The notes beneath the pieces are model-generated. The model was given only the letters and a program-made list of their open reading frames with translations. It did no database searches and was not told the origin of the DNA. Below are positions 1-8,370 of a stretch of DNA of 64,000 bases, one piece after another. Every line of letters begins with the position of its first letter. The stretch's first letter is position 1. The translations under genes were made by a program, and so were the position numbers. Location of the stretch: assembly GCF_023703325.1 (NCBI RefSeq), contig NZ_JAMQGM010000041.1:1-64000 (forward strand), written 5' to 3'. This stretch comes from Streptomyces meridianus. Its GTDB lineage: Bacteria; Actinomycetota; Actinomycetes; Streptomycetales; Streptomycetaceae.

Positions 1-1240
1 ACGGCAGCGCCCACAGCAGGGCCGCCGCGTGCACGGCCGCCCCGGCGAGGCACAGCCCGGTGGACAGACCCCGGCGCCCGGCGGCGAAGCGGGCACCGAG
101 CAGCAGACCCGTGGCACACACTGCGTAGCCGACGACGGCCCAGTCCTCCGGCAGGACGACACGCAGCATCCCACCGGACGCGGCCACGGCCGCGGCTCCG
201 CTCAGGACGGACCACCACACGTCCGGCCGGCGCAGGGCGGACCCGGACCGGGCGGCGGAGTCGTCGGCGGCTGCCCGGCCGGTGGGGAGGAGCACGCCCG
301 CCAGCCCACCGGCCGATACCCCGAGCAGTACGGCAGCGGCCTGCGCAGCATCGACCGCACCGGTGGCGGACAGCGACAGCCCCAGTGCGAGGCCCAGGCC
401 CGGGCAGCCGGTGACGGCTGCGCACACCGCGGCGGTTCCGCGCACCCCGGGGGTGCCGCGCCAACGGGTGACCAGGACGTCCAGCGTTGCCGTGGCGGTC
501 AGCGCCCAGGCGTGGCCGAGGGCGTCGGCGGAAAGTGCGACCGCCCAGAGAGAAAAGGGGAGTTGAGCCAGGCAGAGAGCCAACGGCAGAGGCAGCCGCA
601 GCCCGTTGGGGGACGCCGGACGCCGGCCCGCCCCGGCAGCGTCCGCCCCCGGCGAGTGCGCCCGGGCAGCAGGGGCCGGCCGGCCCGGCCACAGCCCGTA
701 GCCCGCCCAGACCAGGGCGAGCACGGTGCCCGCCACCGCGCCGTAGCCGGCCCAGCCGGAGTCCGGGAAGGCCAGAACGTGCAGGGCGTACGCGTCCAGC
801 ATCAGCAGCACCAGCCCCAGGCAGCCGACCACTTCGGCCGTCGCGGTCAGGGACCTGCGCAGCAGCGGGACCGGCGCCGTCAGCGCCGTGAGCGTCAGCA
901 GCGCCAGGACCGCGGCCCGTCCGCCCGTTCCCATGCGGCCCCAGCTGACCACCGTGAAGGCGGTCACCGCCACGGCCAGCAGGACCCCGCCGAGCCCCAG
1001 CAGGACGTTCTGCACGGTCGGCGGGTTCGTCTCTCGCCGGGCGGCCGGAGGCCCTTGCCACCCGGGCCGAGCGGGCCACGCTCCGGGCGGGGCCGGCGGG
1101 CCGGTGACCGGCCATCCGCTGCGGTTCAGCTGGGTGAGGATTTGTCCCCGCCGGGCCAGAAGCCGCGCGCGGTCGGCGTCGAGCCGGGCGAGCATCAGGT
1201 CAATCTGCTGCAGTTCCACGGCGGGAGGGACGCTGTTCAT
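1..1240 (-). CDS. Multi-spanning membrane protein, 3' end beyond the window
   Basis: The minus strand is open without a stop from an ATG at 1240 to the window edge, about 413 codons, so the C-terminus is missing. The first ~35 residues are charged and predicted helical (an LDADRARLLARRGQ-type segment), followed by a Pro/Trp-rich stretch and then repeated hydrophobic Ala/Leu/Val/Gly segments typical of many membrane helices. This architecture resembles the large Streptomyces integral membrane proteins annotated as SCO7613-like; that assignment is from memory of the family and no function is known. There is no clear Shine-Dalgarno sequence before this ATG. High confidence that it is coding, low on identity. 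Confidence 0.72.
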   Translation of the reverse strand, partial: MNSVPPAVELQQIDLMLARLDADRARLLARRGQILTQLNRSGWPVTGPPAPPGAWPARPGWQGPPAARRETNPPTVQNVLLGLGGVLLAVAVTAFTVVSWGRMGTGGRAAVLALLTLTALTAPVPLLRRSLTATAEVVGCLGLVLLMLDAYALHVLAFPDSGWAGYGAVAGTVLALVWAGYGLWPGRPAPAARAHSPGADAAGAGRRPASPNGLRLPLPLALCLAQLPFSLWAVALSADALGHAWALTATATLDVLVTRWRGTPGVRGTAAVCAAVTGCPGLGLALGLSLSATGAVDAAQAAAVLLGVSAGGLAGVLLPTGRAAADDSAARSGSALRRPDVWWSVLSGAAAVAASGGMLRVVLPEDWAVVGYAVCATGLLLGARFAAGRRGLSTGLCLAGAAVHAAALLWALP

Positions 1241-1346
1241 ACGGTGCAGTGTGGCCGCGCCGCCCGCCAGGGAACATGGGTACGTGTACTCAGGCCGATC
1301 GTGAGTACCGCTGTGCGCCGGACGCGCACGGCGGCACACTGGGGAA

Positions 1347-1793
1347 GTGGACTGGTGCAGCTACCGCTTCCGGAGCCTGTGGGACGTCGATGCCCCGCCC
1401 GACGCCGTCTTCGTGGTGCTCGGGACGCCCGAGGAGTATCCGCTCTGGTGGCCGCAGGTCCGTGAGGTGGCCCGGATCGACGACACCAGCGGCCGGGCCC
1501 GGTTCCGTTCGGTTCTGCCGTACGACCTGGTCGTCACCGTCCGCAAGGTCCGCCACGACCCTGCCGCCCGCGTGCTGGAGGTGGCGCTCGCGGGAGATCT
1601 CGACGGGTGGGCGCGGTGGACCGTCGCGCCGTGCGGCGGCGGTACCCGCGCCGTGTACGACCAGCAGGTCGAGGTGAGGCATCCGTTGATGCGCGTCCTC
1701 GCCGTCCCGGGGCGTCCGCTGTTCCGCGCCAACCACGCTCTGATGATGCGCGCGGGGCTGCACGGCCTGCGGGTCAGGCTCGCCGCCGGCTGA
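1347..1793 (+). CDS. SRPBCC / polyketide cyclase-like protein
   Basis: A 148-residue protein of START/SRPBCC size. The N-terminal segment (SLWDVDAPPDAVFVVL followed by a PLWWPQVREV-type segment) matches the usual first strand and helix of SRPBCC small-ligand-binding proteins, and a two-helix C-terminus closes the presumed cavity. The ligand and role cannot be read from the sequence. The GTG start has no properly spaced ribosome binding site, so the message may be leaderless. It stands alone, divergent from the membrane-protein gene upstream and followed by a tRNA gene. Confidence 0.75.
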   Translation: MDWCSYRFRSLWDVDAPPDAVFVVLGTPEEYPLWWPQVREVARIDDTSGRARFRSVLPYDLVVTVRKVRHDPAARVLEVALAGDLDGWARWTVAPCGGGTRAVYDQQVEVRHPLMRVLAVPGRPLFRANHALMMRAGLHGLRVRLAAG

Positions 1794-1851
1794 CCCCGCG
1801 GACCGGGCGCGGCGGCCGTGGCTCTCCTCCTCTGGCACCGGAGGTCGCGGT

Positions 1852-1881
1852 TTGTACGGAGTCCGCCGTGCGCTGTATGGT
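1852..1881 (+). promoter_or_regulatory. Vegetative promoter of the tRNA-Val gene
   Basis: TTGTAC at 1852-1857 and TATGGT at 1876-1881 are separated by 18 bases and resemble the -35 and -10 of the principal sigma factor. The predicted start would be about 30 bases before the tRNA. Sequence-only prediction. Confidence 0.55.
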
Positions 1882-1918
1882 TCTCGCCGTGCCGCGGTCC
1901 GCAATCCGCGACGCGAAG

Positions 1919-1990
1919 GGGCGATTAGCTCAGTGGGAGAGCGCTTCGTTCACACCGAAGAGGTCACTGGTTCGAACCCAGTATCGCCCA
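1919..1990 (+). tRNA. tRNA-Val (anticodon CAC)
   Basis: A complete cloverleaf can be drawn. Acceptor GGGCGAT (1919-1925) pairs with ATCGCCC (1983-1989), and A1990 is the discriminator. The anticodon stem is CTTCG/CGAAG around the loop TTCACAC, giving anticodon CAC, which reads GTG codons. The T arm is ACTGG-TTCGAAC-CCAGT. The 3' CCA is not encoded (the next bases are CCT), so it must be added enzymatically. A promoter and a terminator flank it, making it a single-gene unit. Confidence 0.96.
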
Positions 1991-1995
1991 CCTCC

Positions 1996-2026
1996 GAACC
2001 GGGCCGCCGGACAGGCGGCCCGGTTC
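1996..2026. terminator. Hairpin terminator after tRNA-Val
   Basis: A perfect 13-bp stem (GAACCGGGCCGCC with its complement) has a 5-base loop GGACA. It lies 6 bases after the tRNA and just before the end of the convergent exonuclease gene, so it can serve both directions. Confidence 0.7.
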
Positions 2027-2049
2027 TCTGCATTCGATGACGTCGACTC

Positions 2050-2772
2050 TCAGGCAGCGGTGGGCAGTTGGGGCCGGAGCGGCCAGGCGGGGTCGACCTG
2101 TTCCGGGGAGCCGTTGCGGGCGAACCACGCCTGGAGGCCCCGGGCCTGCCCGGCATGCCAGACGGCCTGGAGGCTGTGCAGCTCCGCCGCACTCAGCTGT
2201 TCCAGCCGCGGCGCGAAGCGTCGCCCCAGGGCCCGGACCAGGTCGAGCGACGCGACGGCGTCCGCCGCCGCGTCGTGCGCACCGGTCAACTCCACGCCGT
2301 AGTGAGCACACAAATCGGTGAGCGTGCGCCGCCCCTTGCGATACGGGTCGAGATGCTTGTCCAGAACGCGGGGATCGATCACGCACAGCGAGGCGCCGCC
2401 GAGGTATCCCGCCAGCGACGAGGCCCGGTGCCGACGCAACTCACGGTCGAGAAGCGTGAGATCGAAGGGCGCGTTCATCACCACCAGGGGCGTGCGCGCC
2501 GCGCAGAGCGCGGCCAGGGCCCGTGCGGCCTCCTCGACGACCGGTGACGGCCACCGGCCGTGGCGCTGCAGGTGCTCTTCTGTCAGCCCGTGCACGGCCG
2601 TCGCCTCCGCGGGTATCGGAACGCCGGGGCTCACCAGCCACCTGGTGACACGCGCCACCGCGCCCGGTGAGCTCTGGACGACCAGGGCAGCCGAAACCAT
2701 GCGATCACGCTCGACGTCGACCCCGGTCGTCTCGGTGTCGAATGCGGCGAGTGGTCCCTCGAACCAGTACAT
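2050..2772 (-). CDS. DnaQ-like 3'-5' exonuclease (DEDDh family)
   Basis: 240 residues spanning one exonuclease domain. All three Exo motifs are visible: FDTETTG near residue 11 (Exo I), NAPFDLTLLDREL near residue 100 (Exo II) and HDAAADA near residue 162 (Exo III, the DEDDh histidine type). It should cut 3' ends of DNA or RNA with two metal ions. It is not the long polymerase epsilon subunit: there is no UvrC-like or polymerase extension. AGGAG precedes the ATG. It is convergent with the tRNA and divergent from the DUF4365 gene. In vivo substrate unknown. Confidence 0.88.
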   Translation of the reverse strand: MYWFEGPLAAFDTETTGVDVERDRMVSAALVVQSSPGAVARVTRWLVSPGVPIPAEATAVHGLTEEHLQRHGRWPSPVVEEAARALAALCAARTPLVVMNAPFDLTLLDRELRRHRASSLAGYLGGASLCVIDPRVLDKHLDPYRKGRRTLTDLCAHYGVELTGAHDAAADAVASLDLVRALGRRFAPRLEQLSAAELHSLQAVWHAGQARGLQAWFARNGSPEQVDPAWPLRPQLPTAA

Positions 2773-2936
2773 GTCACCAACTCCTCGCCTTGGCGCGGAA
2801 CATGGGAATTGGTCCCGTTACGAGCTGGTGATACCCCGACCGTTTGCTGCGTACGCCGCCCGGAGACAACACAGATGACGGGCCGTCGGTGGCCGGCGTG
2901 CCCGCAGGGGGACATCGCGCGGAAGGCGCAGGGAAC

Positions 2937-3524
2937 ATGACGCTCGCTCATCCGGAACCCGGGGGCCTGCACCGCGACGGGGAACGTGGAAACCCGTCGG
3001 CTGCGGGGCCCGCACGGGGCCAACTCGCCGTCACCGCCTGCATGGAGACACTCCAGGTGGGATACCTCCACGCCGTCGCGGCGGCGGCCGGCTGCTCGCT
3101 GGCCCAGCCGTTCCCCGACAACGGCATCGACTGGCACGTCAGCCACAGCGCACCCGGCCATGCCGTGGACGACGAGGTGACCATCAAGGTCCAGCTGAAG
3201 TGCACCTACCAGATGCCGCCGCACCCCGCCGGGAGCTCCTTCTCGTTCACGCTCGACAACGACCACCTGGTGAAGCTCGCGCGCACACCGGTGGCCGTCC
3301 ACAAGATCCTCGTGGTGATGCTGGTGCCGAGGACCCCCGGGGAGTGGCTGAACGCCTCGCACGACCGGCTGGCCCTGCGGCACTGCTGCTACTGGACCAA
3401 CCTGGCAGGCCACCGCGTGACGGGGCGCACCCGTACCACCGTGCGGATTCCGACCGCGCGCATCTTCGACGACCGGGCGCTCTGCGAGATCATGACCCGG
3501 GTCGGGCGGGGAGGGAGACCGTGA
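2937..3524 (+). CDS. DUF4365 family protein, PD-(D/E)XK nuclease-like
   Basis: 195 residues from the ATG at 2937, chosen because the family similarity begins soon after it; the frame stays open to an upstream start at 2844. The segment from about residue 36 carries the DUF4365 hallmarks: E37 in the first helix, D65 in NGID, and Q86-x-K88 in VQLK. These are spaced like the E...D...QxK active site of PD-(D/E)XK nucleases, so metal-dependent nucleic-acid cleavage is plausible but inferred. Its TGA overlaps the ATG of the next gene (TGATG), so the two are translationally coupled. It diverges from the DnaQ-like exonuclease. Confidence 0.82.
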   Translation: MTLAHPEPGGLHRDGERGNPSAAGPARGQLAVTACMETLQVGYLHAVAAAAGCSLAQPFPDNGIDWHVSHSAPGHAVDDEVTIKVQLKCTYQMPPHPAGSSFSFTLDNDHLVKLARTPVAVHKILVVMLVPRTPGEWLNASHDRLALRHCCYWTNLAGHRVTGRTRTTVRIPTARIFDDRALCEIMTRVGRGGRP

Positions 3525-4750
3525 TGAACCTGCCGTTCGGCGAACCGTCCCCGGGCCGACGGCCCGGCGGAAGCTTCCCGCGGGAGGGTCTGGACCCCGG
3601 CCGGGTCGACCCGCACGTCCTCACCACCCTGCTCGCCCGGCGCGGCTGGCAGCGCCGCGGCGGAGAACCGGGCCGGTACGCGCGATGGACGCCCCCGCCC
3701 TCCGACCCCGGTGCCGCCAGCCTTCTCGTCCCTGAGAGCCTCGCCTTCCCCGACAGCCGGGATCTGCTCGCGGACGCCCTCACCGGACTGGTCCGCAGCC
3801 CCACCGCCACCGCGCGCCAGGTCCTGGTCGCCCTCGCCGTGCCCAGCGACGAGCTGCGCTGGTCGCGTCGGGTGCCGGATCGCGACACGGGTCCGTGCGG
3901 CAGCTCGCCGTGGCCGGCCGGGGACCGGCTGCGCCGGGGAGCCCGGGCGATGCTGCTGGCCGGGGCGCTGGGGGCACTCGGCCGGGCCGCACACCACGGG
4001 GCACGGCACCGCAGGCGCGCCGAGGAGGCCCTCGGACAGGTACTCGTCGGGCCGGAGTCCGCGGCCGGAACACTGACCGCCCATCTGCCCGTCGCGAGCG
4101 GGCGAGCCGCCGCGACCACACTGCTGCGGGCGCTTCACGCGGCCCGCGACGCAACCGACTATCACCGTGCGACCGGCCGGCCGGAGGCGTTCGACGCGGC
4201 CGTCCGGCTCGGTGTGAGCCGTGAGCTGACCGAGGCAGTCGTCGATCTCGTCCACGGCTCCGAGGGCATCCGCTTCGCGCTGGAATGGTCACCGGCCACG
4301 GGCGCCCCCGCCGGATTCTCCGCCGCGCCCGAACCGGTGGAGTTCTCCCCGGGCGATCTGCCCGCGCTGCGGGACGCCGGTGCCCGGTTCGTCCGCTGCG
4401 AACCGTCCGTTCCGGTCCGGCTGACCGGGGTCGTGGTGCGGATGCGGCGCCGCTCGGCGGCCGGACCGGGAACGGTGGCGCTGCGGGTCCTGACCGGGGC
4501 GGACGTCGGCCGGGTCCGGGCGGAACTCGACGAGAACTCGTACCGGACGGCCGTCCACGCCCACCTCGTCGGACTGCCGATCAGGGTGAGCGGACGCCTG
4601 GAGAGCAGTGGAGGCTTCCGCCGCCTCACCGGCGCCCGGGACGTGGAGCCGGTGCGCGTCGACGAGACCGAGCGGGACCGCATGATGAAGTCGCTGCACG
4701 AGAACCTGGGCTGCTTCGAGGAGGCATGGGGCGGCGAGGACGACGGGTAG
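3524..4750 (+). CDS. Uncharacterised partner of the DUF4365 protein
   Basis: 408 residues from ATG 3524 with GAGGGAG upstream; GTG 3521 is an alternative. I do not recognise a catalytic family. The N-terminal ~60 residues contain a basic, aromatic motif (LLARRGWQRRGG) that could bind nucleic acid. The middle is Ala/Arg-rich and helical. Residues near 310-390 alternate short strands (VRLTGVVVRMRRR, then LPIRVSGRLESSGGFRRLTG) in a pattern suggesting an OB-like beta barrel. It has no signal peptide or membrane segment. Coupling to the upstream gene suggests the two products act together. It lies just before thrS. Confidence 0.8.
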   Translation: MNLPFGEPSPGRRPGGSFPREGLDPGRVDPHVLTTLLARRGWQRRGGEPGRYARWTPPPSDPGAASLLVPESLAFPDSRDLLADALTGLVRSPTATARQVLVALAVPSDELRWSRRVPDRDTGPCGSSPWPAGDRLRRGARAMLLAGALGALGRAAHHGARHRRRAEEALGQVLVGPESAAGTLTAHLPVASGRAAATTLLRALHAARDATDYHRATGRPEAFDAAVRLGVSRELTEAVVDLVHGSEGIRFALEWSPATGAPAGFSAAPEPVEFSPGDLPALRDAGARFVRCEPSVPVRLTGVVVRMRRRSAAGPGTVALRVLTGADVGRVRAELDENSYRTAVHAHLVGLPIRVSGRLESSGGFRRLTGARDVEPVRVDETERDRMMKSLHENLGCFEEAWGGEDDG

Positions 4751-4938
4751 TCCGGTGCGGAACCGCTCCCGGAGGCGGGCCACGGCGCACCACCGGACGT
4801 GCGCCGGTGCCCGGGAAACGTTTAGCGGTCCGCCCCGGCGGATCGGTACCATCTGGGGGACCCGGGTGAATGCCTCCCCGGGGCCAGCGCCACCTGCGCA
4901 GCGTCCGCTGCCGCAGAGCCACGAGTCAGGAGAAACCG

Positions 4939-6918
4939 GTGTCGGACGTCCGTGTGATCATCCATCGCGATTCCGAGCGGGAAGAGCGCGTGGTGACCAC
5001 GGGCACGACGGCGGCGGACCTCTTCCCCGGCGATCGCAGCATCGTCGCCGCGCGGGTGACCGGTGAGCTCAGGGACCTGACCCACGAGATCGCCGAGGGC
5101 GACGTGGTCGAGCCGGTCCTGATCGGATCCGACGACGGCCTGAACATCCTGCGGCACTCGACCGCGCACGTCATGGCGCAGGCCGTGCAGGAGCTGTTCC
5201 CCGAGGCGAAGCTCGGCATCGGCCCGCCGATCAAGGACGGCTTCTACTACGACTTCGATGTCGAGAAGCCCTTCCACCCCGACGACCTCAAGCGCATCGA
5301 GAAGAAGATGCAGGAGATCGTCAAGCGCGGGCAGCGCTTCTCGCGCCGGGTGACCACCGACGAGGACGCCCGCGAGGAGCTCGCGGACGAGCCCTACAAG
5401 CTGGAGCTGATCGGCCTCAAGGGTTCGGCCGCCGAGGCAGCCGAGGGTGCCTCCGCAGAGGTCGGCGCCGGTGAGCTGACCATCTACGACAACCTGGACC
5501 CGAAGACGGGCGACCTGTGCTGGAAGGACCTGTGCCGGGGTCCGCACCTGCCGACCACCCGGAACATCCCGGCGTTCAAGCTGATGCGTTCTGCCGCCGC
5601 CTACTGGCGCGGCAGCGAGAAGAACCCGCAGCTTCAGCGCATCTACGGCACCGCCTGGCCGGCCAAGGACGAGCTCAAGGCGTACCTGGAGTTCCTCGCC
5701 GAGGCCGAGAAGCGCGACCACCGCAAGCTCGGCGCCGAGCTCGACCTGTTCTCCATCCCGGAGGAGCTGGGATCCGGCCTCGCCGTTTTCCACCCCAAGG
5801 GCGGCATCATCCGCCGGGAGATGGAGACATACTCGCGCGAGCGCCACCAGGCCGCGGACTACGAGTTCGTCAACACCCCGCACATCTCGAAGGAGCACCT
5901 CTTCGAGACCTCGGGGCACCTGCCGAACTATGCCGAGGGAATGTTCCCGCCCCTGGAGTTCGACGGGCAGAACTACCGCCTCAAGGCGATGAACTGCCCC
6001 ATGCACAACCTGATCTTCAAGGCACGCGGACGCTCCTACCGTGAACTGCCGCTGCGTCTCTTCGAGTTCGGCACGGTGTATCGCTACGAGAAGTCCGGCG
6101 TCGTGCACGGCCTGACCCGGGCCCGCGGCTTCACCCAGGACGACTCGCACATCTACTGCACGAAGGAGCAGATGGCGGACGAACTGGACTCGCTGCTCAC
6201 CTTCGTCCTGGATCTCCTGCGCGACTACGGGCTCAACGAGTTCGAGCTCGAGCTCTCCACCCGCGACGACTCCCCGAAGTTCATCGGTGAGGACGCGGAG
6301 TGGGAGGAGGCAACCGAGGCGCTGCGCCAGGCGGCCGAGAAGCAGGGCCTGCCGCTGGTCCCGGACCCGGGCGGCGCCGCCTACTACGGGCCGAAGATCT
6401 CGGTCCAGGCGAAGGACGCCATCGGCCGTTCCTGGCAGATGTCCACCATCCAGGTCGACTTCCAGCAGCCCAAGCGCTTCGAGCTCGAGTACACGGCGGC
6501 GGACGGTTCCCGTCAGCAGCCGGTGATGATCCACCGTGCCCTCTTCGGCTCGATCGAGCGGTTCTTCGCGGTGCTCCTGGAGCACTACGCCGGCGCCTTC
6601 CCGGCCTGGCTCGCCCCCGTCCAGGTCGTCGGCATCCCGATCGGCGACAGTCACGTGCCCTACCTGCGGGAGGTCGCGGCGAAGCTGAAGGCGCGCGGCA
6701 TCCGCGTCGAGGTGGACGCCTCCTCCGACCGGATGCAGAAGAAGATCCGCAACGCCCAGAAGTCCAAGATCCCTTACATGCTGATCGCGGGTGACGACGA
6801 TGTGGCGGCCGGTGCCGTCTCCTTCCGCTACCGCAACGGCGAGCAGAAGAACGGTGTGCCGGTCGACGAGGCGGTCGCCGAGATCGTCAAGGCCGTGGAG
6901 GACCGCGTGCAGGTCTGA
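4939..6918 (+). CDS. thrS: Threonine-tRNA ligase
   Basis: Cytoplasmic class II synthetase charging tRNA-Thr. 659 residues, full length. Domain order is TGS (about 1-65), editing/SAD-type domain (to about 230), class II catalytic core and C-terminal anticodon-binding domain. Visible hallmarks are the zinc-binding cysteine in MNCPMHN, the motif 2 region ([20 protein letters not shown]) and the motif 3 arginine region near [12 protein letters not shown]. The GTG at 4939 is preferred over the upstream in-frame ATG because AGGAG precedes it and the family begins there. No T-box leader is visible. The gene ends at a strong hairpin facing the channel gene. Confidence 0.97.
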   Translation: MSDVRVIIHRDSEREERVVTTGTTAADLFPGDRSIVAARVTGELRDLTHEIAEGDVVEPVLIGSDDGLNILRHSTAHVMAQAVQELFPEAKLGIGPPIKDGFYYDFDVEKPFHPDDLKRIEKKMQEIVKRGQRFSRRVTTDEDAREELADEPYKLELIGLKGSAAEAAEGASAEVGAGELTIYDNLDPKTGDLCWKDLCRGPHLPTTRNIPAFKLMRSAAAYWRGSEKNPQLQRIYGTAWPAKDELKAYLEFLAEAEKRDHRKLGAELDLFSIPEELGSGLAVFHPKGGIIRREMETYSRERHQAADYEFVNTPHISKEHLFETSGHLPNYAEGMFPPLEFDGQNYRLKAMNCPMHNLIFKARGRSYRELPLRLFEFGTVYRYEKSGVVHGLTRARGFTQDDSHIYCTKEQMADELDSLLTFVLDLLRDYGLNEFELELSTRDDSPKFIGEDAEWEEATEALRQAAEKQGLPLVPDPGGAAYYGPKISVQAKDAIGRSWQMSTIQVDFQQPKRFELEYTAADGSRQQPVMIHRALFGSIERFFAVLLEHYAGAFPAWLAPVQVVGIPIGDSHVPYLREVAAKLKARGIRVEVDASSDRMQKKIRNAQKSKIPYMLIAGDDDVAAGAVSFRYRNGEQKNGVPVDEAVAEIVKAVEDRVQV

Positions 6919-6947
6919 CAAGAGGCCGCACCACGCCCACCGGCCTT

Positions 6948-6979
6948 CGTGCCCCCGCCCCGCACCGGGCGGGGGCACG
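6948..6979. terminator. Bidirectional hairpin between thrS and the channel gene
   Basis: A perfect 13-bp stem (CGTGCCCCCGCCC with its complement) and loop CGCACC lie between two convergent genes, 29 bases after thrS. Confidence 0.7.
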
Positions 6980-7029
6980 TGCCGTCCGGAGGCCGGAGCC
7001 GGTGCGCCGCGTGCGGGACCGGCCCGGCG

Positions 7030-7737
7030 TCAGTCCTCCGAACGCCTGCGGGCCTCCTGCGTCTTCTCCCGGAAGCTCTGCACCAGCCAGGACGAGAAGA
7101 CACCGACCACCGCGCCGATCAGGGCGACGCCGACCGCCATCATCAGTACCGCCAGGACGCGGCCCCGCCAAGTCACCGGCACCACGTCGCCGTAGCCGGT
7201 CGTCGAGAGCGTCACGCAGGCCCACCACACCGCGTCCCCGAACGTGAGGATCGACGCACCGGGTGCGCCCTGCTCCACCCGGTAGACCGCGAGACTCCCG
7301 GAGTAGCCGAGTAGCAGTGCGGTCAGCAGGGTCAGGGCCATCACCTGCCCCTCCAGGGACAGCCTCGGGTGCGGACGCCGGAGCTGGGCCGCGGCGTACA
7401 CCTGCACCATCCGCAGGGGGCGCAGCAACGGCAGCAGCACGACGAGCAGGTCGAGCCAGTGCTTGCGGGCGTAGACCCAGCGGCTGGGGCTGAGTCCCAG
7501 CCGCACCGCGTAGTCGATGATGAAGGCGGCCCAGGTGCCGAACGTGATCGTCAGCCAGAACTCGTGCCAGCCCGGTGACACCTCCGGTACGAGCACGTGC
7601 ACGGTGTAGGCGGCGAGATACAGCAGCGAGGCCACCAGCAGCGGCACCTGGCAGTACCGCTCCCACTCCGCAATCGCACTGTCACCGCGCACCGGCCAAG
7701 CATCGCCGTCCGTGGCGCTGCCCCGCCCCGGCGACAC
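7030..7737 (-). CDS. Voltage-gated-like potassium channel
   Basis: 235 residues from the likely GTG start at 7737; the frame extends further upstream but only by overlapping the divergent HIT gene. The protein shows a six-helix layout: hydrophobic segments from about residue 22 onwards, a weakly charged S4 region (LLRPLRMVQVYAAAQLRRP), then a pore loop with the K+ selectivity filter TTGYGD near residue 172 and a final helix. The C-terminal tail (EKTQEARRRSED) is short with no RCK/TrkA domain, so gating by a cytosolic ligand domain is not expected. Start uncertain because no clear ribosome binding site is seen. Confidence 0.85.
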   Translation of the reverse strand: MSPGRGSATDGDAWPVRGDSAIAEWERYCQVPLLVASLLYLAAYTVHVLVPEVSPGWHEFWLTITFGTWAAFIIDYAVRLGLSPSRWVYARKHWLDLLVVLLPLLRPLRMVQVYAAAQLRRPHPRLSLEGQVMALTLLTALLLGYSGSLAVYRVEQGAPGASILTFGDAVWWACVTLSTTGYGDVVPVTWRGRVLAVLMMAVGVALIGAVVGVFSSWLVQSFREKTQEARRRSED

Positions 7738-7758
7738 GCTTCGCTGCTGCGAAGTTCT

Positions 7759-8316
7759 ATGCTGCTCAGCATGACGAGTGAGCCGGAGCAGCAGATCGGA
7801 GTGGGAGCCCAGGACGCCTTCCAGCGTCTGTGGACCCCCCACCGGATGGCGTACATCCAGGGCCAGGGCAAGCCCACCGGTCCCGGCGCCGATGACGGCT
7901 GCCCGTTCTGCACCATCCCTGAGAAGTCCGATGAGGACGGCCTCGTCATCGCCCGCGGTGAGCACGTGTACGCGGTCCTCAACCTTTACCCCTACAACGG
8001 CGGCCACCTCATGGTGGTGCCGTTCAGGCACGTCGCGGACTACACGGAGCTCGACGGCCCGGAGACCGCGGAGCTCGCCGATCTGACCAAGCGGGCGATG
8101 ACGGCTCTGCGCAAGGCATCCGGGGCCCACGGGTTCAACATTGGCATGAACCAGGGCGGAGCCGCGGGGGCCGGTATCGCGGCTCATCTGCACCAGCACG
8201 TGGTGCCCCGGTGGGGCGGGGACTCGAACTTCATGCCGGTCGTCGGGCACACGCGGGTGCTCCCGCAGCTGCTCGCCGAAACCCGGCGGATGCTCGCCGA
8301 CGCCTGGCCCGTCTGA
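7759..8316 (+). CDS. HIT-family Ap4A phosphorylase homologue
   Basis: 185 residues from ATG 7759 (181 from ATG 7771; neither has a strong ribosome binding site). The histidine triad is HLHQHVVPRW near residue 150, preceded by NLYPYNGGHLMVVPFRHV. It closely resembles the mycobacterial Rv2613c protein, an atypical HIT phosphorylase that cleaves diadenosine tetraphosphate; the CPFC pair near residue 50 could bind a metal. As in mycobacteria it sits between thrS and the phosphatidylinositol genes, but here two minus-strand genes intervene before pgsA. Family assignment is firm; Ap4A as substrate is from the family. Confidence 0.9.
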   Translation: MLLSMTSEPEQQIGVGAQDAFQRLWTPHRMAYIQGQGKPTGPGADDGCPFCTIPEKSDEDGLVIARGEHVYAVLNLYPYNGGHLMVVPFRHVADYTELDGPETAELADLTKRAMTALRKASGAHGFNIGMNQGGAAGAGIAAHLHQHVVPRWGGDSNFMPVVGHTRVLPQLLAETRRMLADAWPV

Positions 8317-8339
8317 CCCCTCCCGCCCGGCGTCCGACC

Positions 8340-8360
8340 CCGGACCGACCTCCGGTCCGG
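8340..8360. terminator. Short hairpin between convergent genes
   Basis: CCGGACC and GGTCCGG form a 7-bp stem around a 7-base loop, between the stop codons of the HIT gene and the convergent membrane-protein gene. Weaker than the other terminators in the window. Confidence 0.35.
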
Positions 8361-8370
8361 CGGAACGGGA

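Noticed and set aside
29-1465. 478-codon plus-strand frame at the window start
   Set aside because: Gly/Arg/Gln-rich shadow of the minus-strand membrane-protein gene, whose hydrophobic helices and N-terminal start are far more convincing.
1852-2040. Short frame running through the tRNA-Val gene
   Set aside because: It covers the tRNA promoter, the tRNA and its terminator and has no ribosome binding site.
3200-3523. Upstream extension of the 408-residue partner gene
   Set aside because: It overlaps the DUF4365 gene out of frame; the ATG/TGA overlap at 3522-3526 with GAGGGAG upstream is the better start.
4751-4938. T-box riboswitch upstream of thrS
   Set aside because: No T-box core (TGGNACCGCG) or specifier loop could be found here, nor before hisS or alaS.
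4822-6978. 718-codon open frame opposite thrS
   Set aside because: Antisense shadow of thrS with no recognisable domain; ThrS motifs fill the other strand.
7738-8250. N-terminal extension of the channel gene across the HIT gene
   Set aside because: The extension is the complement of the conserved HIT protein; channel-like sequence begins only after the GTG at 7737.
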